60,000 nt of DNA from assembly GCA_903813345.2 (NCBI GenBank), contig CAIIXF020000001.1, forward strand, positions 21,845,915 to 21,905,914. The letters are read 5' to 3'. The translations under genes were made by a program, and so were the position numbers. This document shows, in pieces, positions 35,901 through 44,823 of the stretch. Numbering within the stretch: the first letter of the stretch is position 1; each line of letters begins with the position of its first letter. The notes under the pieces were generated by a model. The model made no database searches. It was not told the origin of the DNA and saw nothing but the letters and a program-made list of their open reading frames with translations. The stretch is from Owenia fusiformis. Lineage: Eukaryota > Annelida > Polychaeta > Sabellida > Oweniidae.

Positions 35901-37241
35901 CCTTTTTTATTTTTAAGCATATTATTGAAATAACAGACTATGCCAAAATGGCAAGTATTTACACCCTTGATTACATAAATCCCACAAGAGGTATAACTAT
36001 ACCTCTTTCATTATTGTTTTATTGTGTCCATCTTTAGAATTTGTATACATGACATTTTCAACTCCCTCCTTCCTTAATTGTTCCTCAATCTGATCTTTAT
36101 TACTAAGATCTGCAAGGTCCATCTTATTTAATATGAATAAATGAGGTCGAACAAGTAATGTATCTCGGAATTTCGGATTTCGTCCACTGAAAGGTATCCT
36201 TGCATCGTGTATCTCAACAATGAGGTCAACATCTTGCAGTTTACTCTGCATTTGCTTCATGCCTGGAATATGACAAACATTCCTTAATTAAACGAACATT
36301 ACTAAAATATAACAAACATTCCTCTAAATATGACAAACATTTCTCAAATATAACAAATAGTCCAATAATATAAGATACATTGTACATTTACTGTATAACT
36401 GTATAATTGTGTCTTATAATTGATTTTGTGAGGAAGCCAACTGTTTTGGCTTGAATCTTAAACCTACATTCAAAAATCTCATTTTAAAATAATTGCAATT
36501 AAAACTTCTCATATAAGCTGATAATAGAAATCCAAGAATGTTTTGAAAGAACACTTTTTATATAAATATGTTACAACTTAGAAATATGAAGTTAGAATTG
36601 ATCAATTTCAATCAAAAGTCTATTTCAACATTGCCTTAGAGAGTGACCAGATCAGCCTGACCTTGAATTTATAACACAGGTCATCAATTTCACCCAAATA
36701 TGGAAAGTACAAAAATAGACCTGTCAATCAAAGTTTGAGCTGTTTCAAAAAAGCTGAATTTCAACTTGATACAAGGATTCACTATTTTGAATCTATAAAA
36801 CATTGTTATTGTGAAGTTTAAAATTACAATTATTTGTATTTGCACTAATATTTAAAATCCATTATATCCATTGTTAAATTGCGAAATACTTATGTAATCT
36901 AAATGAAATTCAAAGTTAAATGATGAAGCAACATTGGACTCATTGCCAAAATAGTGAGTTAAATTAAAGTGGCCAATTGAACAACTGAGCTGCCTATAAG
37001 ATATATTATATAAAACTTTGTGGATAAGTAGACGGGGCTGCCCCAGCTTTGATAAAATGGACTATGGGAGTTTTAACAAGTGTGTATTTACAATAGCTCA
37101 TCAATATGGGCTAAATCTAGATATGATAGATATGAAATATTCTAAACCTTTCATCATATGTCCTGGAAACCAGTGTGTTACATCTTTTGTGGCAAATGTA
37201 AACTTCCGTCTGAACTTCAACGCTGATGCTGCTTTGGACAT
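18000..37241 (-). CDS. MTG1: Mitochondrial ribosome-associated GTPase 1 (nine exons)
   Basis: Circularly permuted YlqF/RbgA-type GTPase that assists assembly of the mitochondrial large ribosomal subunit at the matrix side of the inner membrane. Exons (minus order): 37148-37241, 36003-36262, 35634-35690, 35186-35279, 34697-34758, 34018-34114, 20059-20140, 19668-19774, 18000-18121; 975 nt, 324 aa, close to the usual length. All junctions keep frame. The basic N-terminus ([13 protein letters not shown]) suits a mitochondrial presequence and is followed by WFPGHM. Motif order G4-G1-G2-G3 is as expected: DARIP at 51-55, NKMD at 77-80, GVPNVGKSS at 147-155, PGIT at 178-181, DTPG at 200-203. The C-terminus has [18 protein letters not shown], the conserved tail. 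Intron 6 (20141-34017) is about 13.9 kb and holds a nested opposite-strand gene and many repeats. Confidence 0.95.
18247..18394. repeat. Long hairpin with GAGCGTAGCGA loop core (copy 1)
   Basis: Left arm 18247-18309 (TTATATAATGGTTCTTTCTG, TATATCGTG), loop AAGTGAGCGTAGCGAACGA at 18310-18328, right arm 18329-18394 (CACGATATACAGAATGAACC). The stem is about 60 bp with few mismatches. In an MTG1 intron. Confidence 0.9.
18395..19173. mobile_element. Composite inverted-repeat element
   Basis: Bounded by TTATGCCACTCTTAGTTCAA at the left (18400-18427, continuing TTACAGT) and its complement ACTGTAATTGGACTTAGAGT then GGTATAACATAA at 19141-19173. The interior contains a duplicated 54-bp unit (18496-18549 and 18550-18603, starting ATCACACGTTTCAGCATGTG), a partner arm at about 18650-18690 (CAGCTGAAACGTGTGAT), several TGACGTCA sites and a GTATACnCT-rich stretch near 19050-19105. 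No ORF. Confidence 0.75.
20537..20980 (-). pseudogene. LINE reverse transcriptase fragment (Jockey/CR1-like)
   Basis: Minus-strand remnant of a non-LTR retrotransposon RT. Upstream, LGPLLFII is followed by an in-frame stop where INDL is expected; then [12 protein letters not shown] (the FADD box, here FTDD), [19 protein letters not shown] and [15 protein letters not shown]. It is truncated on both sides: no endonuclease, no C-terminal half. Inactive. Confidence 0.88.
20981..24613. other. MTG1 intron 6, repeat-rich stretch without a gene
   Basis: AT-rich sequence with a tandem repeat at 22786-23176. ORFs of 60-80 codons on both strands (for example 21930-22154, 23458-23691) have no recognisable similarity and no exon-like borders. 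CCAAT motifs and GC-richer patches near 21780-22250 resemble promoters but have no gene beside them. Confidence 0.4.
22786..23176 (+). repeat. Tandem repeat, three units of 116-135 bp
   Basis: Units contain ACTCGAAAAGTAGTMGAGCG, TTTTGTTCATATTTGGTATR, AATACTATAAGCATGGCACA and GGTAGAAGGCGGCCATTTT. Unit starts fall near 22801, 22917 and 23052. It is followed by GGATGGATGGACGGAC near 23265, which also ends the repeat at 33490-33975, so the two arrays are probably related. Confidence 0.85.
24614..24748. repeat. Palindromic element, GTTATGCACTTGGAGG family (compact copy)
   Basis: Left arm 24614-24661 (GTTATGCACTTGGAGGTTTT, GGATACAGGGAATATCCCGA) pairs with right arm 24700-24748; about 47-bp stems with a 38-bp loop containing CTTGGTCCCTCGGGAAG. 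The termini match the larger copies at 28638-29037 and 54596-55014. Confidence 0.88.
25087..25113. repeat. Perfect short hairpin
   Basis: GCGGGCAGAT, loop ATACTAC, ATCTGCCCGC. A 10-bp perfect GC-rich stem in AT-rich surroundings, just before a foldback cluster. Confidence 0.8.
25278..25391. repeat. Long hairpin with GAGCGTAGCGA loop core (copy 2)
   Basis: Arms ATCCTATGATTTATGAGTGA / CACGAGTAAATCATAGGAT (about 34 bp each) around a centre containing CACGAGTGAGCGTAGCGAGA at about 25338-25357. Confidence 0.85.
25685..25822. repeat. Long hairpin with GAGCGCAGCGA loop core (copy 3)
   Basis: Arms begin ATCCTATGGTTTTGAAAAAA and end TTTTTGAAAAACCATAGGAT; each arm also contains a small palindrome TATCCATGARTGGATA. 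The loop is GAGTGAGCGCAGCGAATGAG at about 25745-25764. Confidence 0.9.
26220..26365. repeat. Long hairpin with GAGCGCAGCGA loop core (copy 4)
   Basis: Near copy of 25685-25822: ATCCTATGGCTCTGAAAAAA arm, internal TATCCATGAGTGGATA palindromes, loop GAGTGAGCGCAGCGAATGAG at about 26282-26301, right arm ending AAAACTATAGGAT. Confidence 0.9.
26561..28405 (-). pseudogene. 5'-truncated LINE (CR1/L2/Jockey-like RT) with one frameshift
   Basis: Minus-strand non-LTR retrotransposon. RT blocks in order: [74 protein letters not shown] (intact FADD), [11 protein letters not shown], and a C-terminal domain with [14 protein letters not shown] and [14 protein letters not shown] ending at 26839. A one-base loss near 27579-27585 puts the last third in another frame, so the element is dead despite an intact catalytic box. 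Endonuclease and ORF1 are missing. The 3' end is a (AATTG)n tail (26561-26586), typical of CR1/L2-type LINEs. It interrupts the second copy of the foldback unit (26217-28637). The exact clade needs a phylogeny. Confidence 0.92.
28406..28637. repeat. Right half of a second foldback unit (copy 2), displaced by the LINE
   Basis: It matches 25990-26216 block by block: AATTGAAAAAATC tract, three or four AACCATCGAATATCACTTTT units, an inverted AAGTGATATTCGATGGTTT, TTTGCTAAAATAT, GTGATATTCGATCTATATCC and GTAACCATGGGATAA. Its left half is at 26217-26400 and resembles 25680-25850. Confidence 0.82.
28638..29037 (+). mobile_element. 400-bp repeat, GGTTATGTACTGGGAGG family (copy 1)
   Basis: Starts AAGGGTTATGTACTGGGAGG; includes GAGATATGCATATCTACCTG and GAGGGACCGTAGGGAC. 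An inner foldback is made of TTATCCTATACCAAGTAGAG (28790 region) and CTACTTGGCATAGGATAAAT (end). Inside is an imperfect tandem of GAAGCGGGAAGATATGCACC. A reverse-oriented copy is at 54596-55014. Confidence 0.85.
29132..30322. mobile_element. Element with inverted minisatellite termini (CCAGTTGTCCGAAAC)
   Basis: The left end (about 29132-29219) has five to six tandem copies of CCAGTTGTCCGAAACC and variants. The right end (about 30245-30322) has four or five copies of the complement, GGGTTTCGGACAACTG. The interior (about 1 kb) has no long ORF and holds an AGAGAGAGAGAT run and a C13-14 tract near 30206. This looks like a non-autonomous DNA transposon with repeated subterminal binding sites. Confidence 0.8.
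30323..31463. other. MTG1 intron 6, upstream of the nested transporter gene
   Basis: AT-rich sequence. A possible untranslated exon ends GCAGGG|GTGAGT at about 31193 and would splice to the TTACAG acceptor at 31453, 10 bases before the transporter ATG. The ORF at 30726-30953 shows no similarity I recognise. Confidence 0.35.
31464..32921 (+). CDS. Nodulin-like MFS transporter nested in MTG1 intron 6; one in-frame stop
   Basis: Major facilitator superfamily protein of the nodulin-like group, predicted plasma- or organelle-membrane transporter of unknown substrate. N-terminal half: [19 protein letters not shown], then [15 protein letters not shown] and [13 protein letters not shown] between helices; [20 protein letters not shown] and [28 protein letters not shown] are the nodulin-like signature around helices 4-5. 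A polar loop (about residues 200-250) separates the halves. The C-terminal half continues in the same frame after a TAA at 32472-32474 (KSSG-stop-LPCSI), through [19 protein letters not shown] to the stop at 32921. With read-through the frame is 485 codons, a normal length, and everything else is intact. It is either a young pseudogene, a stop allele or an assembly error. No introns in the coding part. An acceptor at 31453 suggests an untranslated first exon. Confidence 0.82.
33261..33372. repeat. Long hairpin (copy B of the TTATGTC hairpin family)
   Basis: Arms TTATGTTCGTATCATTGAAT, ATATGCCTTCGGTCTGTC and CAGACCTCAGGCATATATTC, AATGATAGGGACATAA. The centre has AATATAGCCCTCGCAAGCTC paired with GGCTATATT. 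Layout matches 13234-13346, but the arm sequences differ. Confidence 0.85.
33490..33975 (+). repeat. Dispersed/tandem repeat, about three units of 120-160 bp with GGACGGATGG end
   Basis: Units contain TGTCCCTAGGCAWCAGCRTR, TAAAATTTGAACCAAATCRG, TTGAGTTATC, AAAATGGCCGCCATTTT and CCTTCTCGAGCAGAG. It ends with GATGGATGGACAGATGGCAG and GAACTTTGTTCGGTGGGAT. A single decayed unit is at about 20480-20560. It lies about 40 bp from MTG1 exon 6. Confidence 0.8.
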
Positions 37242-37545
37242 TATGGAACTGCAATAAAATCAGCAAATGTTATACATGTACTGTAACAGATAAACAAAAG
37301 ATCAAAGATATTCTAAATAAAAACTCATAGCATTCTTTACCCCCTAGATACTAAATGTATAAGGAGATGGAGTGCACTCCTGATATGAAACATACATGTA
37401 AGAGAATGGAAGACAGAGATCAACCAGCCCTTTATGAAGATGGCAAATTCTACACATCGCACAGTACTTATGATTGTATAAATTGCATAGTGCATACCTT
37501 TTTACTGTACATCTTTTCATTCCTGTGAACATTGGTACTCACCTA

Positions 37546-37572
37546 GTTACGCTGACGATACGTCAGCGTAAC
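37546..37572. repeat. Perfect 12-bp-stem hairpin
   Basis: GTTACGCTGACG, loop ATA, CGTCAGCGTAAC. About 300 bp upstream of the MTG1 start, between MTG1 and the degenerate LINE. Confidence 0.85.
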
Positions 37573-38556
37573 AAGATGGAAAAACTTCCAGGCTTCGTTT
37601 TTGATAAGATATTTTTATTTCTCGATTCTACACCATTTATAAGTCAAGTTGTAGACAATAATTTGGCTCAAAGTTAAGAAAGATAGTTTAGTTTGAGAAT
37701 ATTCATGTGGTTCTACGAGTATGTTTGGTATATTAACGAAGACGCAATTCACATATTTAGTCCCTCGTTTTTGTTACTTTGACGATCGTCATGCATATTG
37801 CCAATGTGACAATATTCATGATAAAGAAAGGAGCCATCGTACCAAGGAATATACACACTATATATACTAGTGAAGGAAGCACATCAGAGGTGACGGATAC
37901 AAGCAGGATGAGAAAACGCGAAGCACCCTGAGGCGATAACATTGAGCCTGCGCCAACACCCAAAGATAAAGAATTGCCAAAGCAACCCCCTCTTTTGATC
38001 ACCAATCCAGAAAGGGACGAGAGCCAAGACGAGTAACAGCTAAACAGAACAAAAGTGTAAATAGTTTACATAAAATGAAAGTAATATATACAAATATGGA
38101 TAGCCTCCCTAATAAGAAAGATGAACTTGAATTGATGACCCACAAGATGGAACCAGATATAATTGGACTTGTAGAAGTGAACGTTAAACGCAGGGACAAG
38201 AAATCAAGCCAAAAGAGGAGTCTCTAGAGCAGTTAAAGAATTCGAATGTAATATAGCCAAGCCAGGCAAAATCTCAGTCAAGAAAGTTCTGAGGCTACAG
38301 TAATAGCAAAAGGAAAACACAGAGTGGAATCCCTCAACTTGTTAGAGAGTATGGATCCAGAACAGAGAACGACCTTGACAAAGCGGAAGAGCTTAACAAA
38401 TTTTCTCTAGTGTTTTCACCCATGAGAATAAAGAGAACATACCAGCTGGGCACTATATCAGACTGAATAACTACATACAGGACTGGAGATTCACGGAGGA
38501 GGATGTAATGAAGAAACTGGAATTACTGAAAGTAAGCAAATCACCTGGACCAGATA

Positions 38557-39419
38557 TTAGAGAGATTTCGCACATACGTGAAAGTACAACTTATACGTAT
38601 ACGTATACTTTAAAGGGTCATGTCGAACTATTATATTTACTAAAATCAATTTCAAATTGTACTTAATGGAACATAACTATTCACGATATAGAAAAGCTCC
38701 ATCAACTAGAGACTGTGAATGCACTGTCATCTGCACGTGTAGATTATGCACATTATAGTTAAATGCTTGCTTCCGTGTCCTAGTAGTTGTAGTGTATTAT
38801 AAACACGATCCTTTAAAGTGAGTCATGATCCTTTAAAGCGAGTCATTACATAAACAAGTTGATTATTTCAAAGTTTTCATGATCAGTATAAGTTCAATGA
38901 ACTTACAAAACCGTATATATACGAGATGATAAACGTATAGAGTTGGATCTCCGTATAAAGCTTTACCTGCATGTGTGTGGAACAATTGACCGTAAGCATT
39001 TTTTAAAAATAATTTGCTGAGTAGCAATAGTATCCAATCAAATACGTTAACCATCAATTTGAAACACCAATCAAACCAGAAGGTTCTAGCAATTTCTGGA
39101 AACGACCCATTCAGTAGCTCAACAAATGACATACAGGGTGTTTCATAACGAGCATCTAAAAAAGGCAATTTGAGAAGAGATATACGTACAACATACGTAC
39201 TATATATGAGCCTATTTTATTCTAGACAAGCACATTTGGATCAACTAAACATGCTACAATTCATGAAAGAACAAAGGCATCCCTTTGACCTTTATTTATT
39301 ACAGTCCGAGAAGATCTTTCCTGACGAAAAGCCCACATTATGAAACACCTTGTAAGTTTGCTTATAAGTATAAGTATACGTTATAAGTTGTAAATTCACG
39401 CCGTGCGAAATCTCTCTAA
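38557..39419. mobile_element. 863-bp MITE inserted in a LINE, TIR TTAGAGAGATTTCGCAC, TA target duplication
   Basis: The left TIR TTAGAGAGATTTCGCAC and its exact right complement are each flanked by TA. Removing the element plus one TA rejoins the LINE reading frame (GAT-ATC, Asp-Ile). The arms extend inward imperfectly (ACAACTTATACGTATACGT and ACGTTATAAGTTGT). A 101-codon minus ORF inside has no transposase features. A second inverted pair lies inside at 39133-39357. Confidence 0.88.
39133..39357. repeat. Small inverted-repeat element nested in the MITE
   Basis: ACAGGGTGTTTCATAA at the left and TTATGAAACACCTTGT at the right, about 225 bp apart. It may be a separate insertion into the 863-bp element; the ends resemble mariner-type AGGGTGT termini. 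Confidence 0.6.
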
Positions 39420-40860
39420 TATCAAGCCCCGTATACTTAAGGAATTGAAAGAAGTAATATGCAGACCCCTATACCTGATATTTAGAAAATCTATAGATAC
39501 TGCTACATTACCCCAAGATTGGAAACAAGCCAACATTTCACCAATTCACAAGAAAGGCAAGAAATGTCAACCTAATAACTACAGGCCTGTAAGTCTCACA
39601 TCTGTAGTGTGTAAGATTCTGGAATCTATAATAAGAGAAAGAATACTATCTCATCTTTCACAGAACAACCTCCTGTCGCAGTGTCAACATGGATTCCTAC
39701 CTTGTCGATCCTGCGTAACAAACCTACTTGTGACACTAGAAAAGTGGACTGAAGTACTAGACAGTGGAAGCAACATTGACGCTGTCTATCTTGACTTCAA
39801 AAAAGCCTTTGACAAAGTTTCGCATGAACGACTGATTAAAAAAAATACAAAACCTAGGAATTGTGGGTACAGCCCTCTAGTGGCTGAAAGCTTTCCTTGG
39901 TGCGGAACCCGGAAACAAATATGACGTCCCAGAGAACAGTGATTTAGCAGAAAACTGCAACAGTAATCAAGACCAATGTAGGAAGCAGAGAGTAATCATT
40001 AACGAAGAATCGTCATCATGGACCGATGTAACATCAGGCATACCCCGGGGGACAGTCCTCGGACCTGTCATGTTCCTGATATTCGTAAATGACAGGCAGT
40101 AAACAGCCCTCTGATTATGTTTGCTGATAATACGAAACTCTATAGAGAAGTGAATAACTCAGAGGACTGTAACGAACTACAACAAGATATAATTTCCCTT
40201 GAACTGGACTCAAGAATGGCAACTACAGTATAATAGTGAAAAATGTAAAATATCAAGAATAGGAAGATCTCCCAGTATATAACTATAGCATGGGCAACAG
40301 GGTTCTTCAAGAAACAGAAGGTGAGAAGGACCTGGGAGTAATGGTTACCATAATTTGAAAAATAGCACACAAGTACAGACGTTAGTCAAAAAGGCTAATC
40401 AAATACTGGGATTATAAGGTTCAAGGACCTTCCAATTTTTAGATTCCTCCAATATGTTGCTACGTTACAAAGCAATGGTACAACCCCATCTGAAATACGG
40501 AAATACAGTTTGGTCTCCATATCTAGTCCAAGACACCGAAGCAGTTAAAGCTGTACAAAGAAGAGCCACAAGATGTATACCAAGCCTGAAACATAAGGAT
40601 ATCCCCAAAGACTGAAAGAGTTAAAATTACCAAAACTTGTATTTAGACGTCTTAGAGGCGATATGATCAAAACATGGAAAATCTTGAATGAAAAGTATGA
40701 CATACCAATAACCAATATCCTTCCCCTCTCCCAGAACATTGGCAGAACTTGTGGCAATAATATGAGAGTTTCAAAGAAAAAAAATAAGACAATACTGAGA
40801 CAGGGATTTTTCACCCAGAGAATATGGTGAAATAGGCTAAAAGAAAGTATAATCAAAGGA

Positions 40861-43385
40861 GCGATCCTTACAACTGGTCGACCTATACCGAGCTTGCTGA
40901 ACAGTTCTCCCAGAAGGCCCAACAAGCCGAATCTGAGTATTGGGATGAGCTGTTCAAGGAGCATGATACACACAGACCAGATAACATTTGGCAAACTATA
41001 AACAAATCTCAAAACAAAAGAAACAAAAAAATAGTCCAGCCTATAATATCTAAAGATGGCAATACCATCTATTCTACATACTAGGGACATAGCTCAAGCA
41101 ATGGTAGCTCAGTATGGAAAACAACAACAACTGGTCCAACAGTTTAGCACATGGTTTGCATTTGTAACCAACAAAGCTACTGAAATCATAAATAAAGAAA
41201 TGGATATCATTGCATCTCCGGATTATAACAACTCATGTGCTCCGGAAAATAAAGACATTGACCTCACTGAGGTAATCTCGGCCATTCAACAGATTCTACT
41301 AAAACGACCCCCAGCCCAAGGGAAAAGATTTTGAGTATTTTCATTAAAAAAGGCGGGAGTACACTTCACAAAGCTCTTTGGTTCTTATCCCAAAAATGCT
41401 GGGAACAGGGGAGGCTACCATCAGAGTATAAAATAGACCCCAAGATTATGCTCAATAAACCAAACAAACCCAACTACAACTCAGACCGAGCCTACCGCCC
41501 TATCACACTTGAAACCCTCATAGGGAAAATACTCCAAAGGATCATAAACCCCCGTCTCTCTTAGAAAAATGAAATAACCAATTCATATTCCATTTTCCAG
41601 GACGCCTTCAGAGAACATCACTCCTGCTCCCAAACAGTGCTCTGACTAATACAATCCATCCAACAAGCCTGGGGAAGAGGAGAAACCATGATTGCCGTAG
41701 TCCTGGATTATGAAAGTTGTTTTGAACGAATTTGGCGAGAGGGACTCATATACAAACTGTTTAACAAAGGCATCAAAGGCAGGATGCTTGTGTATTTACA
41801 TGAATACCTTAACAACCGACAATTCTCAATCACAACCAATGACTTTACCACACCACTAATGACATCAAAGGTGGGTATTCCTCAGGGGTCAATTCTCAGT
41901 CCATCCCTCTGTAACCTCTACACTGAAGACTCTATGACCTTTGTGAAATCCGCTACAGCAGGATTCGCAGATGATAATATCATGGGCACATGGTAAAGAC
42001 ATTGATTAGTTATCATCACAAATCAACGAAGACCTTAACCAAATAGCTGTTTCTTGGTGTGGAAAATGGAACATGGAAATTGCCCCTGAAAAAACTGAAG
42101 TTCTAATTTTCACCTCACCAAACAGACCCTCCCCGGTAGTTAACATCCACATCGGCAGAAAAAAGTTGGACATAGTGACACATAAGGAAATACTTGGATG
42201 CACTATCGACACTGAATTAACCTTTAACCAACATATAGACTTGAAAACAAAAGCGGCCTACAAGGCACTTAGAAGTATCTCAAACTTCACATCTAGCAAG
42301 GGAGGATGCAGCCAAGAAGTCTTTACAATGCTCTATAGAGCACTAGTAATGCCTCACTTTGAATCTGGCATCAGCGCTGTCGCATCAGTAACAGATAAAG
42401 CCATAACAGCATTCTCCCCTATACACAGATCAGCACTACTGAAAGGAAAGCCATTGGCTGCATACCATCTACCAGCACTGATACTTTAGAAATTTTAGCT
42501 GGAGTTCCCCCCCCTTGACATAATCCTAAGGGCACGCCAAGCTCAAGAAGCTGTAAGAATTCTTACCCATCACAGATCAGACCCAATTACTGACAAATAT
42601 GAACAATGGGCCCAGTCATCCACGCTAGAACGTAAACCCTCCTGCTTTAACATCCTAGCAGCAAGATTACGACTGTATAACTGCCCAACCTCTCAGGAGA
42701 GTTATTATAAACACATCTACCACAATGAAAACATGGAAACTTTTAATCTACCACCTGTCGAAGTCCATGTTGAGGACTTCAAGAACTCTTAACAAACACA
42801 GAGTGACAATATTATAGCCACCATACTTTCCTCAAAACCAGATAAAGACACTATAGTATTCACAGATGGTTCATCACTGGGGAACCCAGGGCCAACAGGG
42901 GCAGCAGCAATCATCTACCAACAAGGTCTGTCTTCCTCCCCAATATGCATCAAATCACCAACCTCTAAAATTGGCAACAACTATATTGGCGAAATTCATG
43001 CATTCATCCACCACAAGCCCCGATATTACACTACTATCAGATAGTCAACCGACAATAATATCAGCCTTCTTAACCACTAACTTAAAAGGAATTACAACTG
43101 ATAAACTCGAAATTCGCAAAGCCTGTAAAACCCTTATACATAAACATAAGACCATCAAAGTCTACTGGGTACCTGGACACCAGGGCACAGAAGGCAACGA
43201 ACTTGCAGATAAGATGGCCAAGCAGGCAGCTGAAAATGCCAAACAGCTCACGGAGATCAACATCACAAAGGCTACAGCTTATGATAAGATTAAAAATGGC
43301 TGCACCCACAAATGGCAGTCCAGATTTAAGAACTCTAGTAAAGTGAGAACAATTACAGAAGCTGTAAAAAAACGGGTGACCAGGT
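40861..43385 (+). pseudogene. Degenerate LINE with RT and RNase H domains (I-group-like)
   Basis: Plus-strand non-LTR element directly abutting the preceding LINE. It opens inside the region before RT (AEQFSQKAQQAESEYWDELF, DNIWQTIN). RT blocks follow in shifting frames: KKGGSTLHKAL, AYRPITLETLIGKIL, VLDYESCFERIW, VGIPQGSILSPSLCNLY, AGFADDNIMGTW (intact FADD) and MEIAPEKTEVLIF. After RARQAQEAVRILT comes RNase H: FTDGSSLGNPGPTGAAAI, GEIHAF, LLSDSQPT and VYWVPGHQGTEGNELADKMA. At least six stops or frameshifts; inactive. RNase H places it near the I/Ingi-type LINEs and apart from the other two LINEs here. Confidence 0.9.
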
Positions 43386-43960
43386 AACTGGGTAGCCGGG
43401 TGACCATGTACCTAACAATCCCAGCAGGGTTGGGAATTTGATTTTTTTCATTGAATGGCCTAAAACGTGCCACTGAAAAATCCAAGCAACCAACCATCCT
43501 TGTCCTCCTTTAACTCAATGGACAAGCCATCCAACCAATCAAGCAAACGACTAAATAACCAAGCAACAACTTAATCTACCAATAAGCCAACCGACCAGCA
43601 AACAAATCATCAACAATACCCTGTCAATCACTCAGGCAATAAAACAAGCAACCAACATCATAAGTCATACATCGTACGTCAATTGACAGATAAAAACATT
43701 CAATTATTAAAATTTCAAGATACGTGCGTATATCTTCCAGATTTGTTTAATATCTAGTAGAAATCGCCATCATAGGAAACAATCATCAACATCTTGTCAA
43801 TCACTCACTTGTAGGCAATAAAGTATGTGGCAACTAACATGACTAACGTCATATTATATTAAATGATAAACGGCAGTAAATGTTTCAATATATGCGTGGG
43901 CAAATTCTGCAAGGAACGTTAGGTACCCGGTCACCCGGCTAGCTACCCGTTTTTTTTACA
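43363..43960. mobile_element. MITE with GTAAAAAAACGGGT ends, inserted at the 3' end of the RNase H LINE
   Basis: The left end GTAAAAAAACGGGTGACCAG, with GGTAGCCGGGTGACC and TACCTAAC, is complementary to the right end GTTAGGTACCCGGTCACCCG then ACCCGTTTTTTTTAC. About 50-bp TIRs, about 598 bp in all. No ORF. Confidence 0.85.
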
Positions 43961-44041
43961 CAAACCCAGCGCTGCATCGCTATCTGCAAAATACCAAAAG
44001 ATTTTAAGCAAACAAAATAAGAAAGAGACAGTGACTTTATA

Positions 44042-44823
44042 CTAGAGTCCATTTCACTGCTTCATTTCGTCAGTAGAACGGCAAAAATAAGAAATTGGGA
44101 GACCATTGTGTAATAATATATGGAAAAGTATATTCATAATGTACATGAATGACATTTGTATATTTCAGATTTTTTAGTTTTTTGTGCAATAAGCCTGTGC
44201 CGTCTTGTAATTTGAAGAATTTCAGCCATGTTAATCTTATTGAAAATAACATGGCAGAGAAACATCCAAATATAAGAGGCCACACAATTTATAAGCCAAA
44301 CTAGAAGCAATCTACCCTTTGCATTCGTTTGACTTCACTTCTTAAAAGAGAGCTTCGTCTTCACTCTTTCAAACTAAAATAAACCTGTGAACTCACCGCG
44401 CCAATCAGTGTTCGTCGGCCAAATTTGACCGACGTTCTATATATGGTCATTCCTTCTGACGTCATCGTTGAGCCCGGAATTGACCAATGACACGCGCATA
44501 TTTAATTAGAACGCATTTGGCTTATGTTTCTTCAAGCTCGCTGATTGGTGGTAGAAAGTCAGCGCTTAGGTCAGAAGTGATTTATTACCCAAACTGTCAC
44601 CGGTACCCGTCGTGGGGGCGGGGCTACTAAACTGTAACATGGTCTCTACTAGGCAGAGTGTAGTTTAACTAGACTCTGCACGCAGGGTAGAAGCAATCCA
44701 AGATATACAAATGTCATTCATGTACATTATGAATATACTTTTCCATATATTATTGCACAATGGTCTCCCAATTTCTTATTTTTGCCGTTCTACTGACGAA
44801 ATGAAGCAGTGAAATGGACTCTA
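44042..44823. mobile_element. Element with about 125-bp near-perfect terminal inverted repeats
   Basis: The left arm 44042-44167 (TAGAGTCCATTTCACTGCTT, CATTTCGTCAGTAGAACGGC) is complementary to right arm 44699-44823. The interior of about 530 bp is GC-richer and carries CCAATCAGTG, ATTGACCAATGACAC, TGACGTCA and TATATATGG, which look like promoter boxes. A 71-codon ORF in the left arm is not convincing. Confidence 0.88.

Larger units (their letters stand above)
38075..40860 (+). pseudogene. Degenerate LINE (endonuclease start plus RT), split by a MITE
   Basis: Plus-strand non-LTR retrotransposon. An AP-endonuclease start (KVIYTNMDSLPNKKDEL then DIIGLVEVN) at 38075-38225 jumps to the region before the RT domain near 38340, so most of the endonuclease is deleted. 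SKSPGPDI is interrupted by a MITE (38557-39419). RT continues as IKPRILKELKEV, PIHKKGKKCQPNNYRPVSLT, VYLDFKKAFDKVSHERL, then, after frameshifts, SGIPRGTVLGPVMFLIF and FADNTKLY near 40115-40145. The second catalytic Asp of FADD is Asn. Decayed C-terminal blocks reach about 40860. Many stops and shifts; inactive. Confidence 0.88.

Noticed and set aside
37018-37257. 79-codon + strand ORF
   Set aside because: Antisense shadow of MTG1 exon 1; the minus strand encodes the WFPGHM motif with correct splice sites.
38863-39168. 101-codon minus ORF inside the 863-bp MITE as a possible transposase
   Set aside because: Too short, no DDE/D or helix-turn-helix features seen; the element is non-autonomous.
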